64,000 bases of DNA from Candidatus Bariatricus faecipullorum (GTDB lineage Bacteria; Bacillota; Clostridia; Lachnospirales; Lachnospiraceae), in the NCBI GenBank assembly GCA_019118525.1, contig DWYV01000016.1:1-64000 (forward strand), written 5' to 3'. Of the stretch, positions 15,801-24,654 are shown one piece after another. The position numbers and the translations under genes were made by a program. Position 1 is the stretch's first letter. Every line of letters begins with the position of its first letter. The notes under the pieces are model-generated. The model saw nothing but the letters and a program-made list of their open reading frames with translations. It was not told where the DNA came from and made no database searches.

Positions 15801-16709
15801 ATGGATATGAAAGACCTGGAATATTTCCGTGTTATCTGTCAGGAAAAAAGTATCGGCCAGGCCGCCAGACGGCTGTATCTTTCTTCCCAGGGCCTGGGAC
15901 GGATACTCCGGAACATGGAGACAGAGCTGGATACAACCCTTCTGGTACGCACGAAAAAAGGAATTGTACTGACAGAAAGCGGGGAAGCGCTTCTTAAGAC
16001 CGCAGAACAGATAGGGGAAAGCTGGCAGAATCTGAGTCAGGAAATCCGGAACATAGAGAACCGGAAACGGGGTGCGGTAGATCTGCTGTCTGCCTATGGA
16101 ATTATCCGTCTGCTGACGCCGGACTGTCTGACGGCATTCCGGGAAGCCTGGCCGGATATTGAGCTTGGCTACCGGGAATATCCGGACTGTCAGGTGGAGC
16201 GGCTGTTTCTGGAAAAAGAGGGGAACGTGGCGTTTTCCATCGGTCCGTGCCCGGAAGGACTTTACGACATTATGGAACTGGAGAGCTTTCCTGTAAAGCT
16301 GCTGGTAAATGAATCTCACCCTCTGAGCCGGAAAAAAGAAGTCACCATTGAGGACCTGAGAGGGGAAAAGCTGTTTATTGAAAGCAGTGAATTTAAAATC
16401 TATCATCTCATCTGTGACAAATGCCGGGAAGCCGGATTTGAACCGGATATCGTTTATGAGACGAGTGGCTTCAGTCTGTGTCATAAAATGGTCGCAAAGA
16501 ACAGAGGCCTTTCCGTAACCGTGGATTTTGTCTTTGACGATATGCGGCAGAATGGTCTGGTAATGATTCCGTTTTCGGACGGGGATTACCGCTGGAGCGC
16601 ACAGATGCTGACAAGAAAAGGAGAATATATCAGCGAAGAAGTGCAGATATTTATGAAACACGTAAAAGACTGGATGAATCGGATTGAGCGGGGAGAAATC
16701 CAGCGCTGA
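15801..16709 (+). CDS. LysR family transcriptional regulator
   Basis: A 302-residue LysR-type regulator. The winged helix-turn-helix spans residues 1-60 (LEYFRVICQEKSIGQAARRLYLSSQGLGRILRNME), followed by the two-lobed effector-binding domain. QGLGRI replaces the more common QPALS in the recognition helix, as seen in many Lachnospiraceae members. It is followed by an intrinsic terminator. The adjacent genes read in the same direction, so its target is not evident. Confidence 0.9.
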   Translation: MDMKDLEYFRVICQEKSIGQAARRLYLSSQGLGRILRNMETELDTTLLVRTKKGIVLTESGEALLKTAEQIGESWQNLSQEIRNIENRKRGAVDLLSAYGIIRLLTPDCLTAFREAWPDIELGYREYPDCQVERLFLEKEGNVAFSIGPCPEGLYDIMELESFPVKLLVNESHPLSRKKEVTIEDLRGEKLFIESSEFKIYHLICDKCREAGFEPDIVYETSGFSLCHKMVAKNRGLSVTVDFVFDDMRQNGLVMIPFSDGDYRWSAQMLTRKGEYISEEVQIFMKHVKDWMNRIERGEIQR

Positions 16710-16767
16710 TATCCGGAAGATGTATCACCGTTTTGCTGACACATAAAAACAAAACAGAAAAATCATA

Positions 16768-16821
16768 CCGCGTTTCGCAGGGAATTTTCATAAAAAGTTC
16801 TCTTCGGAACGCGGTTTTTTT
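16768..16821 (+). terminator. terminator after LysR gene
   Basis: ACCGCGTTTCG and CGGAACGCGGT form a stem around an A/T-rich loop and are followed by seven Ts. Confidence 0.75.
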
Positions 16822-16953
16822 GATGAATCTGACGAACTTATAGAAAACAAAAATAAGAAGAGGAAACCTATCGACAAATCCGATTACCGGTCCGGGAGGG
16901 AAGGCACTACAATAGAGGAGAACAAAAGACCCAGAACAAAGGAGGAAAAGGGA

Positions 16954-17442
16954 ATGAACGTAAAAAACGAGGTAAGTCTTGAGAAAATCAGAAAAGATGC
17001 AGAAGAATACTACAGAGGAGGATATTTCTGCTGTGAAGCTGTGATGGCATCCATCCGGGATAATTTTGAACTGGATGTACCGAAAGAAGTAATCGCAATG
17101 GCTTCTGGTATGGCAGTAGGCGCAGGCCGTTCCGGCTGTATGTGCGGCGCACTGAACGGAGGAATTCTGGCCCTGGGCATGTTCTTTGGAAGAACAGAGC
17201 AGAACGGACCGAAGGACCCGAAGGTTGTAAAATGTATGGAGCTTACCAATGAGCTTCACACCTGGTTCCGCAAGGAAAACGGGAAGAACTCCGTCTGTTG
17301 CCGTGTGCTGACAAAAGAGTTCGATATGGGAAAAGGTGAACACAAAGAGCAGTGCATCTATTTTACCGGACTGTGTGCATGGAAGGCTGGCGAGATTATT
17401 GTCCGTGAACTTGGTCTTACCAATACCGATGCTGCGGCATAG
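16954..17442 (+). CDS. C_GCAxxG_C_C family redox protein
   Basis: A 162-residue protein of the C_GCAxxG_C_C family, small cysteine-rich proteins thought to be redox-active. The motif appears as a CC pair near residue 28 (YFCCEAV), CMCGALNGG near residues 66-74, and CCRVL and LCAWKAG later. It starts behind GGAGG. Its neighbour 23 bp downstream is a TDT-family transporter, and the two probably form an operon. A role in handling an oxyanion or a dicarboxylate-linked redox step is possible but not shown. Confidence 0.88.
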   Translation: MNVKNEVSLEKIRKDAEEYYRGGYFCCEAVMASIRDNFELDVPKEVIAMASGMAVGAGRSGCMCGALNGGILALGMFFGRTEQNGPKDPKVVKCMELTNELHTWFRKENGKNSVCCRVLTKEFDMGKGEHKEQCIYFTGLCAWKAGEIIVRELGLTNTDAAA

Positions 17443-17465
17443 GGGAAAGAAGGCAGGAGACAAGT

Positions 17466-18371
17466 ATGATTAAGAAAATACCGCTTCCGGTTACCGGAGT
17501 CGCCCTCGGACTGGCGGCTCTTGGTAACCTGATGGAGACTTATTCTGCCGGACTTCGTCTGGTGTGCGGGGCGGCTGCTGCCCTGCTGCTTATTCTGTTC
17601 CTGGTAAAAACGGTTATGTATCCGTCCACATTTGCCGGGGATATGAAGAACCCCATTATGGCCAGCGTTTTCGGAACTTTTTCCATGGCGCTGATGCTGC
17701 TGGCCGGTTATCTGAAGCCTTTTGCGGGCGGTCCGGCCACGGCGCTGTGGTATGTGGGAATACTGATTCATGTGGTGCTGATTGTGTACTTTACAAAACA
17801 GTTCATACTGCATTTGAATCTGCCAAAGGTATTTGCCAGCTATTTTATTGTATACGTGGGAATCGCGGTGGCCAGCGTAACAGCGCCGGCTTTCCGGCAG
17901 ACCGGGCTGGGGACCGTTCTGTTCTGGTTCGCATTCATCATGCTGCTGGTTTTTCTGGTCCTGGTTACATACCGCTATGTAAAGGTAAAAGAAGTTCCGG
18001 AACCGGCCAGGCCGCTGTTCTGTATCTACACAGCTCCGGCTTCTCTCTGCCTGGCGGGCTACATGCAGTCCGTGGCAGACAAATCTCTGGCCATGGCAGG
18101 ATTTCTGGCAGTACTTTCCTTTGTGATTTATGTCATAGTACTGCTGAATCTGACGAAATACCTGAAACTGAAATTCTATCCCAGCTATGCGGCGTTTACC
18201 TTCCCGTTTGTGATTTCCGCAATCGGTCTTAAGATGACGATGGCGTGGCTGGCAAACACCGGAAATGCCATGCCGTGGCTTTCCTGGATAGTGCTGATTG
18301 AGACAGTTATCGCCGCAGTACTGGTTGTGTATACACTGGTGCGGTATATTATGTTTGTCATTGCGAAATAA
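17466..18371 (+). CDS. TDT family transporter (SLAC1/TehA-like)
   Basis: A 301-residue membrane protein with about ten hydrophobic segments, of the tellurite-resistance/dicarboxylate transporter family (TehA, SLAC1, Mae1). These are anion channels or carriers with a phenylalanine-gated pore. The opening PLPVTGVALGLAALGNL is typical. It lies 23 bp after the C_GCAxxG_C_C gene. The anion cannot be told from sequence. A hairpin terminator follows. Confidence 0.88.
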   Translation: MIKKIPLPVTGVALGLAALGNLMETYSAGLRLVCGAAAALLLILFLVKTVMYPSTFAGDMKNPIMASVFGTFSMALMLLAGYLKPFAGGPATALWYVGILIHVVLIVYFTKQFILHLNLPKVFASYFIVYVGIAVASVTAPAFRQTGLGTVLFWFAFIMLLVFLVLVTYRYVKVKEVPEPARPLFCIYTAPASLCLAGYMQSVADKSLAMAGFLAVLSFVIYVIVLLNLTKYLKLKFYPSYAAFTFPFVISAIGLKMTMAWLANTGNAMPWLSWIVLIETVIAAVLVVYTLVRYIMFVIAK

Positions 18372-18374
18372 TCT

Positions 18375-18422
18375 GTGGCTGCTGTTTATTCATTGAGAAG
18401 GGTAAGCAGCAGTCCTTTTTCT
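18375..18422 (+). terminator. probable terminator after TDT transporter
   Basis: GGCTGCTGTTTA pairs imperfectly with TAAGCAGCAGTCC across a 14-base loop and is followed by TTTTT. Confidence 0.5.
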
Positions 18423-18483
18423 GTGTGCTTTCGGTTCCGGGAAGCGATGAAATATTAGGGGAATACCGGAGACGAGAATTTCG

Positions 18484-18512
18484 TTGTCTTTCCTGAAAAG
18501 GACTGCTACAAT
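18484..18512 (+). promoter_or_regulatory. sigma-A promoter of the Rpn nuclease gene
   Basis: TTGTCT (18484-18489), a 17-bp spacer and TACAAT (18507-18512) lie about 70 bp upstream of the start codon. Confidence 0.6.
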
Positions 18513-18583
18513 AAAAGCAGAGAAAGGCTGTATAACAGCGAAAATATCTGTTATGGGTTCCCCGGAAAAGAAAGGAGAACTGC

Positions 18584-19630
18584 ATGACAGACAGAGAAAA
18601 CAGAACGATTCGGAACACGAAGGTAAAAGACAGCGGAGCCAAACTTATTTTTGACAACCATCTTCTGTGCGCCCAGTTTCTGCGCGGGTACGTGGGACTG
18701 GATCTTTTAAAGGAAGTTCAGCCCGGAGATATTGAGGACGTTACGGAACGGTTCCTCTGGATGTGGCAGGAAGGACGGGATTCGGACTCGGTCAAGAAAA
18801 TTCGTCTGAACGGACAGGAGGAGCCCATCTGTCTGATTGCCCTGATAGAACACCAGTCCAGTGTGGACTACAGCATGTCCTTCCGGGTCCTGCGCTACAT
18901 TGTTCAGATACTGACGGATTATGAGAAAGAGCAGGAAGACAAACAGAAAGGAAGTACGAGGAAGAAAAACTTCCGGTATCCGCCTATTCTGCCGGTGGTA
19001 TTTTATGATGGACCCGGGAGATGGACAGCGGCAGAGAATTTTCGGGACCGGGTAAATCTGAGCGATGTGCTGGGGGAATATATACCGGATTTCCGGTATC
19101 TTGTGGTTCCCCTTTCCCGTTACAGCGTAGAAGAACTGGTGGAAAAAGGAGACGAGCTGTCCCTGGTGATGCTGACTGACCGCCTGCGCAGTGCGGCAGA
19201 CTTCCGGGCACTGCAGGATATTCCCAGGGAATATTTCGAGGAACTGAGCCGAAAGGCGCCGGAATCGGTACTGCGGCTTATCGGAAAGCTGATAGCGGTA
19301 CTGCTGTTTCGCCTGAATGTACCGAAAGACGAAGTGGAGGAATTCACAGACCGGACAGAGCGGAGGGATTTTACGATGCTGTTTGAAAATTTTGAAACCT
19401 ACGATGTGCAGGAGACCAGGCGGCAGAGCCGGGCGGAGGGAAGAGCAGAGGGCAGAGCAGAAAGCATACTGGAACTTCTGGCAGAAACAGGCGAGGTTCC
19501 GGACTGGCTGGAAAAACGAATCCGAAGAGAACAGAATCTGGAGCTGTTAAGAATGTGGCTGAAAGAAGCGGCCAGAGCGGGCTCCCTGGAACTGTTTTTA
19601 AAGGAAACGGGACTTTCAGAAGAAGACTAG
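18584..19630 (+). CDS. Rpn family recombination-promoting nuclease/putative transposase
   Basis: A 348-residue protein of the Rpn/YhgA family (PD-(D/E)XK superfamily), which in Escherichia coli promotes recA-independent recombination. The family block CLIALIEHQSSVDYSMSFRV sits near residues 82-101, with Glu and Gln of the nuclease core, and VVFYDGPGRW near residues 139-148. The C-terminus has the common charged tail RAEGRAEGRAE. The first catalytic aspartate position is not obvious. It has its own promoter and stands alone. Such genes multiply in Lachnospiraceae genomes. Confidence 0.85.
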   Translation: MTDRENRTIRNTKVKDSGAKLIFDNHLLCAQFLRGYVGLDLLKEVQPGDIEDVTERFLWMWQEGRDSDSVKKIRLNGQEEPICLIALIEHQSSVDYSMSFRVLRYIVQILTDYEKEQEDKQKGSTRKKNFRYPPILPVVFYDGPGRWTAAENFRDRVNLSDVLGEYIPDFRYLVVPLSRYSVEELVEKGDELSLVMLTDRLRSAADFRALQDIPREYFEELSRKAPESVLRLIGKLIAVLLFRLNVPKDEVEEFTDRTERRDFTMLFENFETYDVQETRRQSRAEGRAEGRAESILELLAETGEVPDWLEKRIRREQNLELLRMWLKEAARAGSLELFLKETGLSEED

Positions 19631-19636
19631 GCAACT

Positions 19637-19672
19637 GAGCGGGCAGGGGAAGATTCCTTCTCCTGCCCGCTC
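19637..19672 (+). repeat. partial relative of the dispersed structured repeat
   Basis: GAGCGGGCAGG and CCTGCCCGCTC form an 11-bp stem. The sequence resembles the last hairpin of the elements at 12685 and 46838 (GAGCGG, then AGGGGAAG, then CCT.TCCG), and GCTGCGAC follows. It could be a remnant of that family or simply the Rpn gene's terminator; there is no T-tract. Confidence 0.4.
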
Positions 19673-19733
19673 GCTGCGACAGGACAGAGAATATCTGTAT
19701 CTGGGGCAGCTTTTTAGGAATAAGCGGGCAGTA

Positions 19734-20522
19734 TTACGTTTCTGTACTGACAATGACAGTCGGATACCCGGCCCGTTTCAGGCGGCGTTCCATGTCCACG
19801 GCCTCATCCAGGGAAGGAAAACTGCCGACCCGGACCCGTTTCAGTCCGCGTTCTTCTTCAATGTAGGCGGGGAACTCCTGCTCTGTCAGTTCGCGAACCA
19901 GCCGGTCTGCATAGAGACGGTTCCGGAAGGCGCCGGTCTGAACGCTGTAGGAAACCGGTGACAGAGCAGGACCGTCCTCTTCCTGGGACTGCATATTCAG
20001 TGTGTCCAGAATGCCATCGGCAATGGCCAGGGCAATATCGTCAAAATTCTGGTCAAAAAGCATGTTATCGATATCGGAGTTGATAAATCCTACTTCCACA
20101 AGAACGGCCGGCATCTTTGTCCGTTTCAGAACCACCAGGTTTGGCCGGGCCTTGACTCCCAGGTTGACGAACCCCATGGTTTCAAGCTGCGCATTGATAT
20201 TCTGAGCCATTTCATACTTGACTCCGGATAAATCGTATACCAGACTTTCCACGCCGTTGTACTGGTTCTCTTCCGGACTGGAATTGCGGTGAATGGAGAC
20301 AAAATAATCCACGCCGGCTTCATTGGCCTCCATGGCTTTCTGGTAGGGAGTTTCGTAAACGTCGGTCGTCCGTGTGTACTCTACGTTGACCCCTCTGTTC
20401 TGTAAAATTTCACCTACCGCCAGGGTCAGGTTCAGAGCGTCATCCTTTTCCTGTCTTCCGTCAAATACGGCTCCCGGGTCCCGCCCCCCGTGTCCGCTGT
20501 CCAGCATAATTGAATATGGCAT
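19734..20522 (-). CDS. N-acetylmuramoyl-L-alanine amidase with SPOR domain
   Basis: A 262-residue cell-wall hydrolase that cuts the amide bond between muramic acid and L-alanine. The Amidase_3 domain (about residues 3-172) has zinc ligands in DSGHGGRDPGA and SIHRNSS and the catalytic Glu in LVEVGFINSD. The C-terminus (about 185-260) is a SPOR-type peptidoglycan-binding domain (YSVQTGAFRNRLYADRL). No signal peptide is present, as in the mother-cell lysis amidases CwlC of Bacillus. A role in spore release is therefore plausible. Confidence 0.9.
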   Translation of the reverse strand: MPYSIMLDSGHGGRDPGAVFDGRQEKDDALNLTLAVGEILQNRGVNVEYTRTTDVYETPYQKAMEANEAGVDYFVSIHRNSSPEENQYNGVESLVYDLSGVKYEMAQNINAQLETMGFVNLGVKARPNLVVLKRTKMPAVLVEVGFINSDIDNMLFDQNFDDIALAIADGILDTLNMQSQEEDGPALSPVSYSVQTGAFRNRLYADRLVRELTEQEFPAYIEEERGLKRVRVGSFPSLDEAVDMERRLKRAGYPTVIVSTET

Positions 20523-20576
20523 GTGATACCCCTTTCAGAATTCCTTTCTGTAACAGCATATGCCGGAAAGGAAAAA

Positions 20577-20604
20577 TTGACAAAGGATGATTTTCCTTTA
20601 TAAT
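20577..20604 (+). promoter_or_regulatory. sigma-A promoter of the sigma-like gene
   Basis: TTGACA (20577-20582), a 16-bp spacer and TATAAT (20599-20604), a near-perfect promoter 70 bp upstream of the coding start. Confidence 0.75.
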
Positions 20605-20674
20605 ATCAGGGGAGGGTTGAATTTTAGAAGAAGAGTGGGAAACAGACACGGATGAAAGAAAGGAAGGAAAACTG

Positions 20675-21355
20675 ATGGCAAAACAGCAGTTCCAGGAAAA
20701 ACTGGCGGGGATTCTGGCTCAAAGCCGCAGGAACGGGAATGTCATTTCCAAAGAAGAGACAGAAAAATTTTTTGAAGACGAAGGACTCTCAAAAGGGCAG
20801 ATGGAGCTGGTGTTTGACTATCTGCTTTCCCAGAAAGTTCTGGTGAAGGGATATGTAAAAACCGGCGGCAGTATTCATGTAACCGGGAGCGCCGAGACGG
20901 AAGGGAAATTCTCGGAAGAAGAGCAGGATTTCCTGCGGCATTATGAGAAGGAGCTTCAGGAGATGCCTTCAGGAACGCCGGTAGCCTACTATCTTCCCCG
21001 GGTGCTGGCCCTGGCAAAGAAACTGCACGACGGGAGAGTGTTTCTGGGGGACCTGGTGCAGGAAGGAAGCGTAGGCCTGATGATGGCCCTGGAAAAGGAA
21101 AATTCTTCGGAAGAAGAAATTCTGCGGACCGTCCGGGAACTGATGCAGATGTATCTGGAAAATCAGGGAGAAATGAAAACTCGTGACCAGAGGCTGGCGG
21201 ACCAGGTAAATGAGCTGGATGTTCAGATAAAGCGTCTGACAGAAGAGATGGGAAGGAAAATCACAGTGGAGGAACTGGCAGAATTTACCGGACGGACAGA
21301 AGAGGAAGTGACGGATATCCTGAAACTGGCCGGAGAGGAAGTAAAAGAAGAATAA
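20675..21355 (+). CDS. sigma-70-like protein without region 4
   Basis: A 226-residue protein with pieces of a housekeeping sigma factor. Residues 25-60 resemble region 1.1 (SKEETEKFFEDEGLSKGQMELVFDYL). GDLVQEGSVGLMMALEKEN near residues 126-144 is like region 2.2. RKITVEELAEFTGRTEEEVTDIL near residues 195-217 is like region 3. The promoter-reading parts 2.4 and 4.2 are missing. It could bind RNA polymerase core without recognising promoters, acting as a regulator. It has a strong promoter of its own and a bidirectional terminator. The function is unknown. Confidence 0.65.
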   Translation: MAKQQFQEKLAGILAQSRRNGNVISKEETEKFFEDEGLSKGQMELVFDYLLSQKVLVKGYVKTGGSIHVTGSAETEGKFSEEEQDFLRHYEKELQEMPSGTPVAYYLPRVLALAKKLHDGRVFLGDLVQEGSVGLMMALEKENSSEEEILRTVRELMQMYLENQGEMKTRDQRLADQVNELDVQIKRLTEEMGRKITVEELAEFTGRTEEEVTDILKLAGEEVKEE

Positions 21356-21388
21356 AAAAACGGGCAGGACAGTCCTACCCGTTTTTTT
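21353..21388. terminator. bidirectional terminator
   Basis: A stem of ACGGGCAGGAC and the complementary CCTACCCGT is flanked by A7 and T7 runs. It can end transcripts from both the sigma-like gene (+) and the converging CNNM/CBS gene (-). Confidence 0.85.
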
Positions 21389-22661
21389 CATCCTCATTTT
21401 CCGTTTCATATGTTTCCGGCAGATACAGGTGAACCTGTTCCACCCGGTTCTTATCCAGCTTTTCCACCACCATGCGGATGCCGGAAGCAGTGGTGATTTC
21501 ATCGCCGCACGCTGGAAGCCGGTCCAGATGTTCAATGATGAAACCGCCTACGGAATCATAATCCTCCGATTCCAGATCCAGTTCCAGGGTATCGTTTAAA
21601 TCATCCAGGCTGGTAGAGCCTTCCACGATGTATTCCCGGTCGCCGGTACGGCGGATATTTTCTTCTTCATAGACGTCGTATTCGTCATGAATCTCTCCGA
21701 CAATCTCTTCCAGGATATCCTCCAGAGTGATGAGACCTGCGGTCTCGCCATATTCATCCAGTACAATAGCGATGTTAAAGGATGCCTGGCGCATTTCCAC
21801 CAGAAGTTCGGAGATGCTTTTGTATTCATAGGTAAAATAGGCCTCCCGGAGAATGTCCCGGATATGGAACTCCTTTCTGCTGTCAAAAAGAAGCAGGTCT
21901 TTCATGTTGATGGTACCGACCACATTGTCCTTGGAACCTTCATAAACCGGAAGCCGTGTAAACCGGTCTTCCCGGTAGATTTCCAGGAGCCGCTCGTATG
22001 TATCGTCCACTTCGGCGAAAGTCATATTGACCCGGGGAACCATAACGTCCCGGGCTTTGGCGTCACCTAAATCTACCACGTTATATATCATTTCTTTTTC
22101 TTCTGACTCAATTACACCGTCCTCGTGGCTGACATCCACGATGGTACGAAGCTCATTTTCCGTCATGGCCCGGTTCTGCTCTTTCGGGTTGATACGAAGA
22201 AGAAAGAGCACGCCCGTAGACAGACCGTTGATAATAAAAATCACCGGCGTCATAATTTTCATAAAAATATTGATGATTCCGGCATATATCAGAGCCATCC
22301 GGTCGGCATAAATACTGGCCATGGTTTTTGGTGTAATTTCTCCAAACAGGAGAATCAGAACGGTAATGACGGCATTTGCCACAGCCACCGCCGCTCCGCC
22401 GAGATTGTACGCTATTGTTGTAGTAAGGGACGAAGCGGAAAGATTTACAATATTGTTTCCAATCAGAATCGCGCTCAGCATTTTGCCGGAGTTTTCGGTT
22501 ACCTTCAGAACCGTTGCGGCATTTTTATTTCCCTCCTCGGCAAGAGAGCGCATACGAATTTTGTTTGAGGTTGTCAGGGCCGTTTCTGCGGAAGAAAAAA
22601 ATCCGGACAGAAGCAGCAGGACAGCAAGAATTATAATTTGCGTGACACTTTGCGAGTCCAC
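21375..22661 (-). CDS. CNNM/HlyC-CorC family transporter with CBS domains
   Basis: A 428-residue membrane protein of the 'hemolysin' family, related to CNNM/CorC proteins involved in magnesium efflux. Domains in order: DUF21/CNNM transmembrane part (about residues 1-190, four helices, starting LLLSGFFSSAETALTTSNK), two CBS domains (about 205-330, VMVPRVNMTFAEVDD and IVLDEYGETAGLITLEDILEEIVGEI), and a C-terminal CorC_HlyC domain. Hemolysis is not its likely job. It is read alone on the minus strand. Confidence 0.92.
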   Translation of the reverse strand: MDSQSVTQIIILAVLLLLSGFFSSAETALTTSNKIRMRSLAEEGNKNAATVLKVTENSGKMLSAILIGNNIVNLSASSLTTTIAYNLGGAAVAVANAVITVLILLFGEITPKTMASIYADRMALIYAGIINIFMKIMTPVIFIINGLSTGVLFLLRINPKEQNRAMTENELRTIVDVSHEDGVIESEEKEMIYNVVDLGDAKARDVMVPRVNMTFAEVDDTYERLLEIYREDRFTRLPVYEGSKDNVVGTINMKDLLLFDSRKEFHIRDILREAYFTYEYKSISELLVEMRQASFNIAIVLDEYGETAGLITLEDILEEIVGEIHDEYDVYEEENIRRTGDREYIVEGSTSLDDLNDTLELDLESEDYDSVGGFIIEHLDRLPACGDEITTASGIRMVVEKLDKNRVEQVHLYLPETYETENEDEKNG

Positions 22662-22750
22662 GGCATCTGTTCACTCCTTTTTGTCTCCGCTTTCAGCGGA
22701 TAGATTTAATGACAATATACCGTATTTTACTGTAATTTGCAAGAGCGGCG

Positions 22751-22779
22751 TTGAACTTGCAAAATAATTAGTGTATGAT
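22751..22779 (+). promoter_or_regulatory. sigma-A promoter for murB-rapZ-whiA-crh
   Basis: TTGAAC (22751-22756), a 17-bp spacer and TATGAT (22774-22779), 80 bp upstream of murB. Confidence 0.6.
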
Positions 22780-22859
22780 TAAATATATATCGGCCTGCCT
22801 GTCCGAAGCAGGATGCCGGGGACGGGGAGGAAACGGAGAAAAGCGGAAAGGGAAAATTT

Positions 22860-23765
22860 ATGACGCAGAATTTTGAAGAAAAGCTGTATACACTGCTGGA
22901 TACATCATATATATGGAAAAACGAACCGATGAAAAAACACACGACCTTCCGGGTGGGAGGCCCTGCCGACTATTTTGTCACGCCGCCAACGGAAGAGGCC
23001 CTGCGGAAGGTAGTGCTTCTGTGCAGGGAGGAAGGAATGCCTTTCTATATACTGGGAAAGGGAAGCAACCTTCTGGTGGGCGACAAAGGATACCGGGGGG
23101 TTATGATTCAGAATCTGATGAACCGGATATCCGTGGAAAAAGAAACGGTGACGGCCCAGGCAGGAGCCGGACTGGCCCAGGTGGCGGCGGCCGCCCTGGA
23201 GGCCGGGCTGACCGGCTTTGAGTTCGCCGCAGGGATTCCGGGGACGCTGGGAGGCGCCGTGGTGATGAATGCGGGCGCCTACGGCGGCGAGATGAAGGAT
23301 GTGCTCTGCCGTGTGCATGTGATGACGGGAGAGGGAGAATTTCTGACTCTGGAAAAGGAGGAACTGGAACTGGGATACCGGACCAGCGTGGTGGCAAAAA
23401 AAGGCTATATTGTACTGGAAGCGGTACTTTGCCTGCAGGAAGGCGACCGGGAGACGATTAAGGCCCGGATGGAGGAACTGCGGCAGAAGAGGCTGGAGAA
23501 GCAGCCGCTGGAATATCCCAGTGCCGGCAGCACATTTAAGAGACCGGAAGGGTACTTTGCCGGAAAGCTGATTCAGGACGCCGGTCTGAAAGGATTCTCT
23601 GTCGGCGGAGCCCAGGTTTCTGAAAAACACAGTGGATTTGTAATCAATACAGGAAATGCCACGGCCGCGGATATCAGCGGACTGATTTCGCAGGTGCGTG
23701 AAAAAGTACATGCAAACTCCGGCGTCTGGCTGGAGCCGGAGGTAAAACGGATAGGAGAATTTTAG
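22860..23765 (+). CDS. murB: UDP-N-acetylenolpyruvoylglucosamine reductase MurB
   Basis: A 301-residue FAD enzyme that reduces the enolpyruvyl group with NADPH to make UDP-N-acetylmuramic acid for peptidoglycan. FAD-binding features are LGKGSNLLVGDKGYRG (about residues 61-76) and GIPGTLGGAVVMNAGAYGGE. The type II MurB signature YPSAGSTFKRPEG near residues 219-231 holds the catalytic serine. It is followed with no spacing by rapZ, giving the conserved Firmicute cluster murB-rapZ-whiA-crh. Confidence 0.95.
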   Translation: MTQNFEEKLYTLLDTSYIWKNEPMKKHTTFRVGGPADYFVTPPTEEALRKVVLLCREEGMPFYILGKGSNLLVGDKGYRGVMIQNLMNRISVEKETVTAQAGAGLAQVAAAALEAGLTGFEFAAGIPGTLGGAVVMNAGAYGGEMKDVLCRVHVMTGEGEFLTLEKEELELGYRTSVVAKKGYIVLEAVLCLQEGDRETIKARMEELRQKRLEKQPLEYPSAGSTFKRPEGYFAGKLIQDAGLKGFSVGGAQVSEKHSGFVINTGNATAADISGLISQVREKVHANSGVWLEPEVKRIGEF

Positions 23766-24641
23766 ATGAGATTCGTGATTGTAACCGGAATGTCCGGAGC
23801 GGGGAAATCGACAACACTGAAGATGCTGGAAGACATGGGATATTTCTGCGTGGACAATCTTCCGGTACCGCTGCTTCCAAAGCTGACAGAGCTGCTTTTT
23901 CAGCCGGGCGGGGAAATCGCAAAGGCGGCCCTGGGGCTTGACATCCGGAGCGGACAGCGGCTGGGCGAACTGGAGAGCATTCTGCAGAAAATGGATCGGG
24001 AAAAAATGAAGTACGAGGTCCTGTTCCTGGATGCGGCAGACACCACACTCATCAAAAGATACAAGGAGACAAGAAGAACCCATCCTCTTGCCGGCGGAGG
24101 CAGGGTGGAAAGCGGAATAAAAAAAGAACGGGAAAAGATAGATTTTTTAAAGCGCAGGGCCGACTATGTACTGGATACCAGCCGGCTTCTGACCAGGGAA
24201 CTGAAGGCAGAACTGGATAAAATCTTTGTAGATAACAAAGAATATAAAAATCTGTATATCACGATTATGTCCTTCGGATTTAAGTACGGGATTCCAGAGG
24301 ACGCGGACCTGGTATTTGATGTGAGGTTCCTGCCGAATCCCTACTATGTGGACGAACTCCGGCCCAAAACCGGAAACGACCGGGAGGTGCAGGAATATGT
24401 CATGCACAACGAGAAAGCGCAGACGTTTCTTGGCATGCTGGAAGAGATGCTTCGTTTTCTGATTCCCAATTATATAGCGGAAGGAAAGCATCAGCTGGTG
24501 GTGGCTATCGGCTGCACAGGCGGGAAACACCGCTCCGTGACACTGGCCAACAGCATCTATCAGGCACTGCAGAAAGACGGCGAGGCCTACGGCTGGAAAA
24601 AAGAGCACCGGGACATAGAACGGGACACGGCGAAAAAGTAA
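23766..24641 (+). CDS. rapZ: RNase adapter / nucleotide-binding protein RapZ (YvcJ)
   Basis: A 291-residue P-loop protein with Walker A GMSGAGKST (residues 8-16) and the conserved C-terminal AIGCTGGKHRSV. In Escherichia coli RapZ guides RNase E to a small RNA controlling glucosamine-6-phosphate synthase, and in Bacillus YvcJ hydrolyses GTP and affects competence. Its position after murB fits control of amino-sugar supply. WhiA follows 13 bp downstream. The yvcK gene usually found between rapZ and whiA is absent. Confidence 0.95.
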   Translation: MRFVIVTGMSGAGKSTTLKMLEDMGYFCVDNLPVPLLPKLTELLFQPGGEIAKAALGLDIRSGQRLGELESILQKMDREKMKYEVLFLDAADTTLIKRYKETRRTHPLAGGGRVESGIKKEREKIDFLKRRADYVLDTSRLLTRELKAELDKIFVDNKEYKNLYITIMSFGFKYGIPEDADLVFDVRFLPNPYYVDELRPKTGNDREVQEYVMHNEKAQTFLGMLEEMLRFLIPNYIAEGKHQLVVAIGCTGGKHRSVTLANSIYQALQKDGEAYGWKKEHRDIERDTAKK

Positions 24642-24654
24642 AGCGGGTGTAAGA

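Noticed and set aside
21375..22661. Hemolysin
   Set aside because: The CNNM/CBS/CorC architecture indicates ion transport; the hemolysin label is historical.
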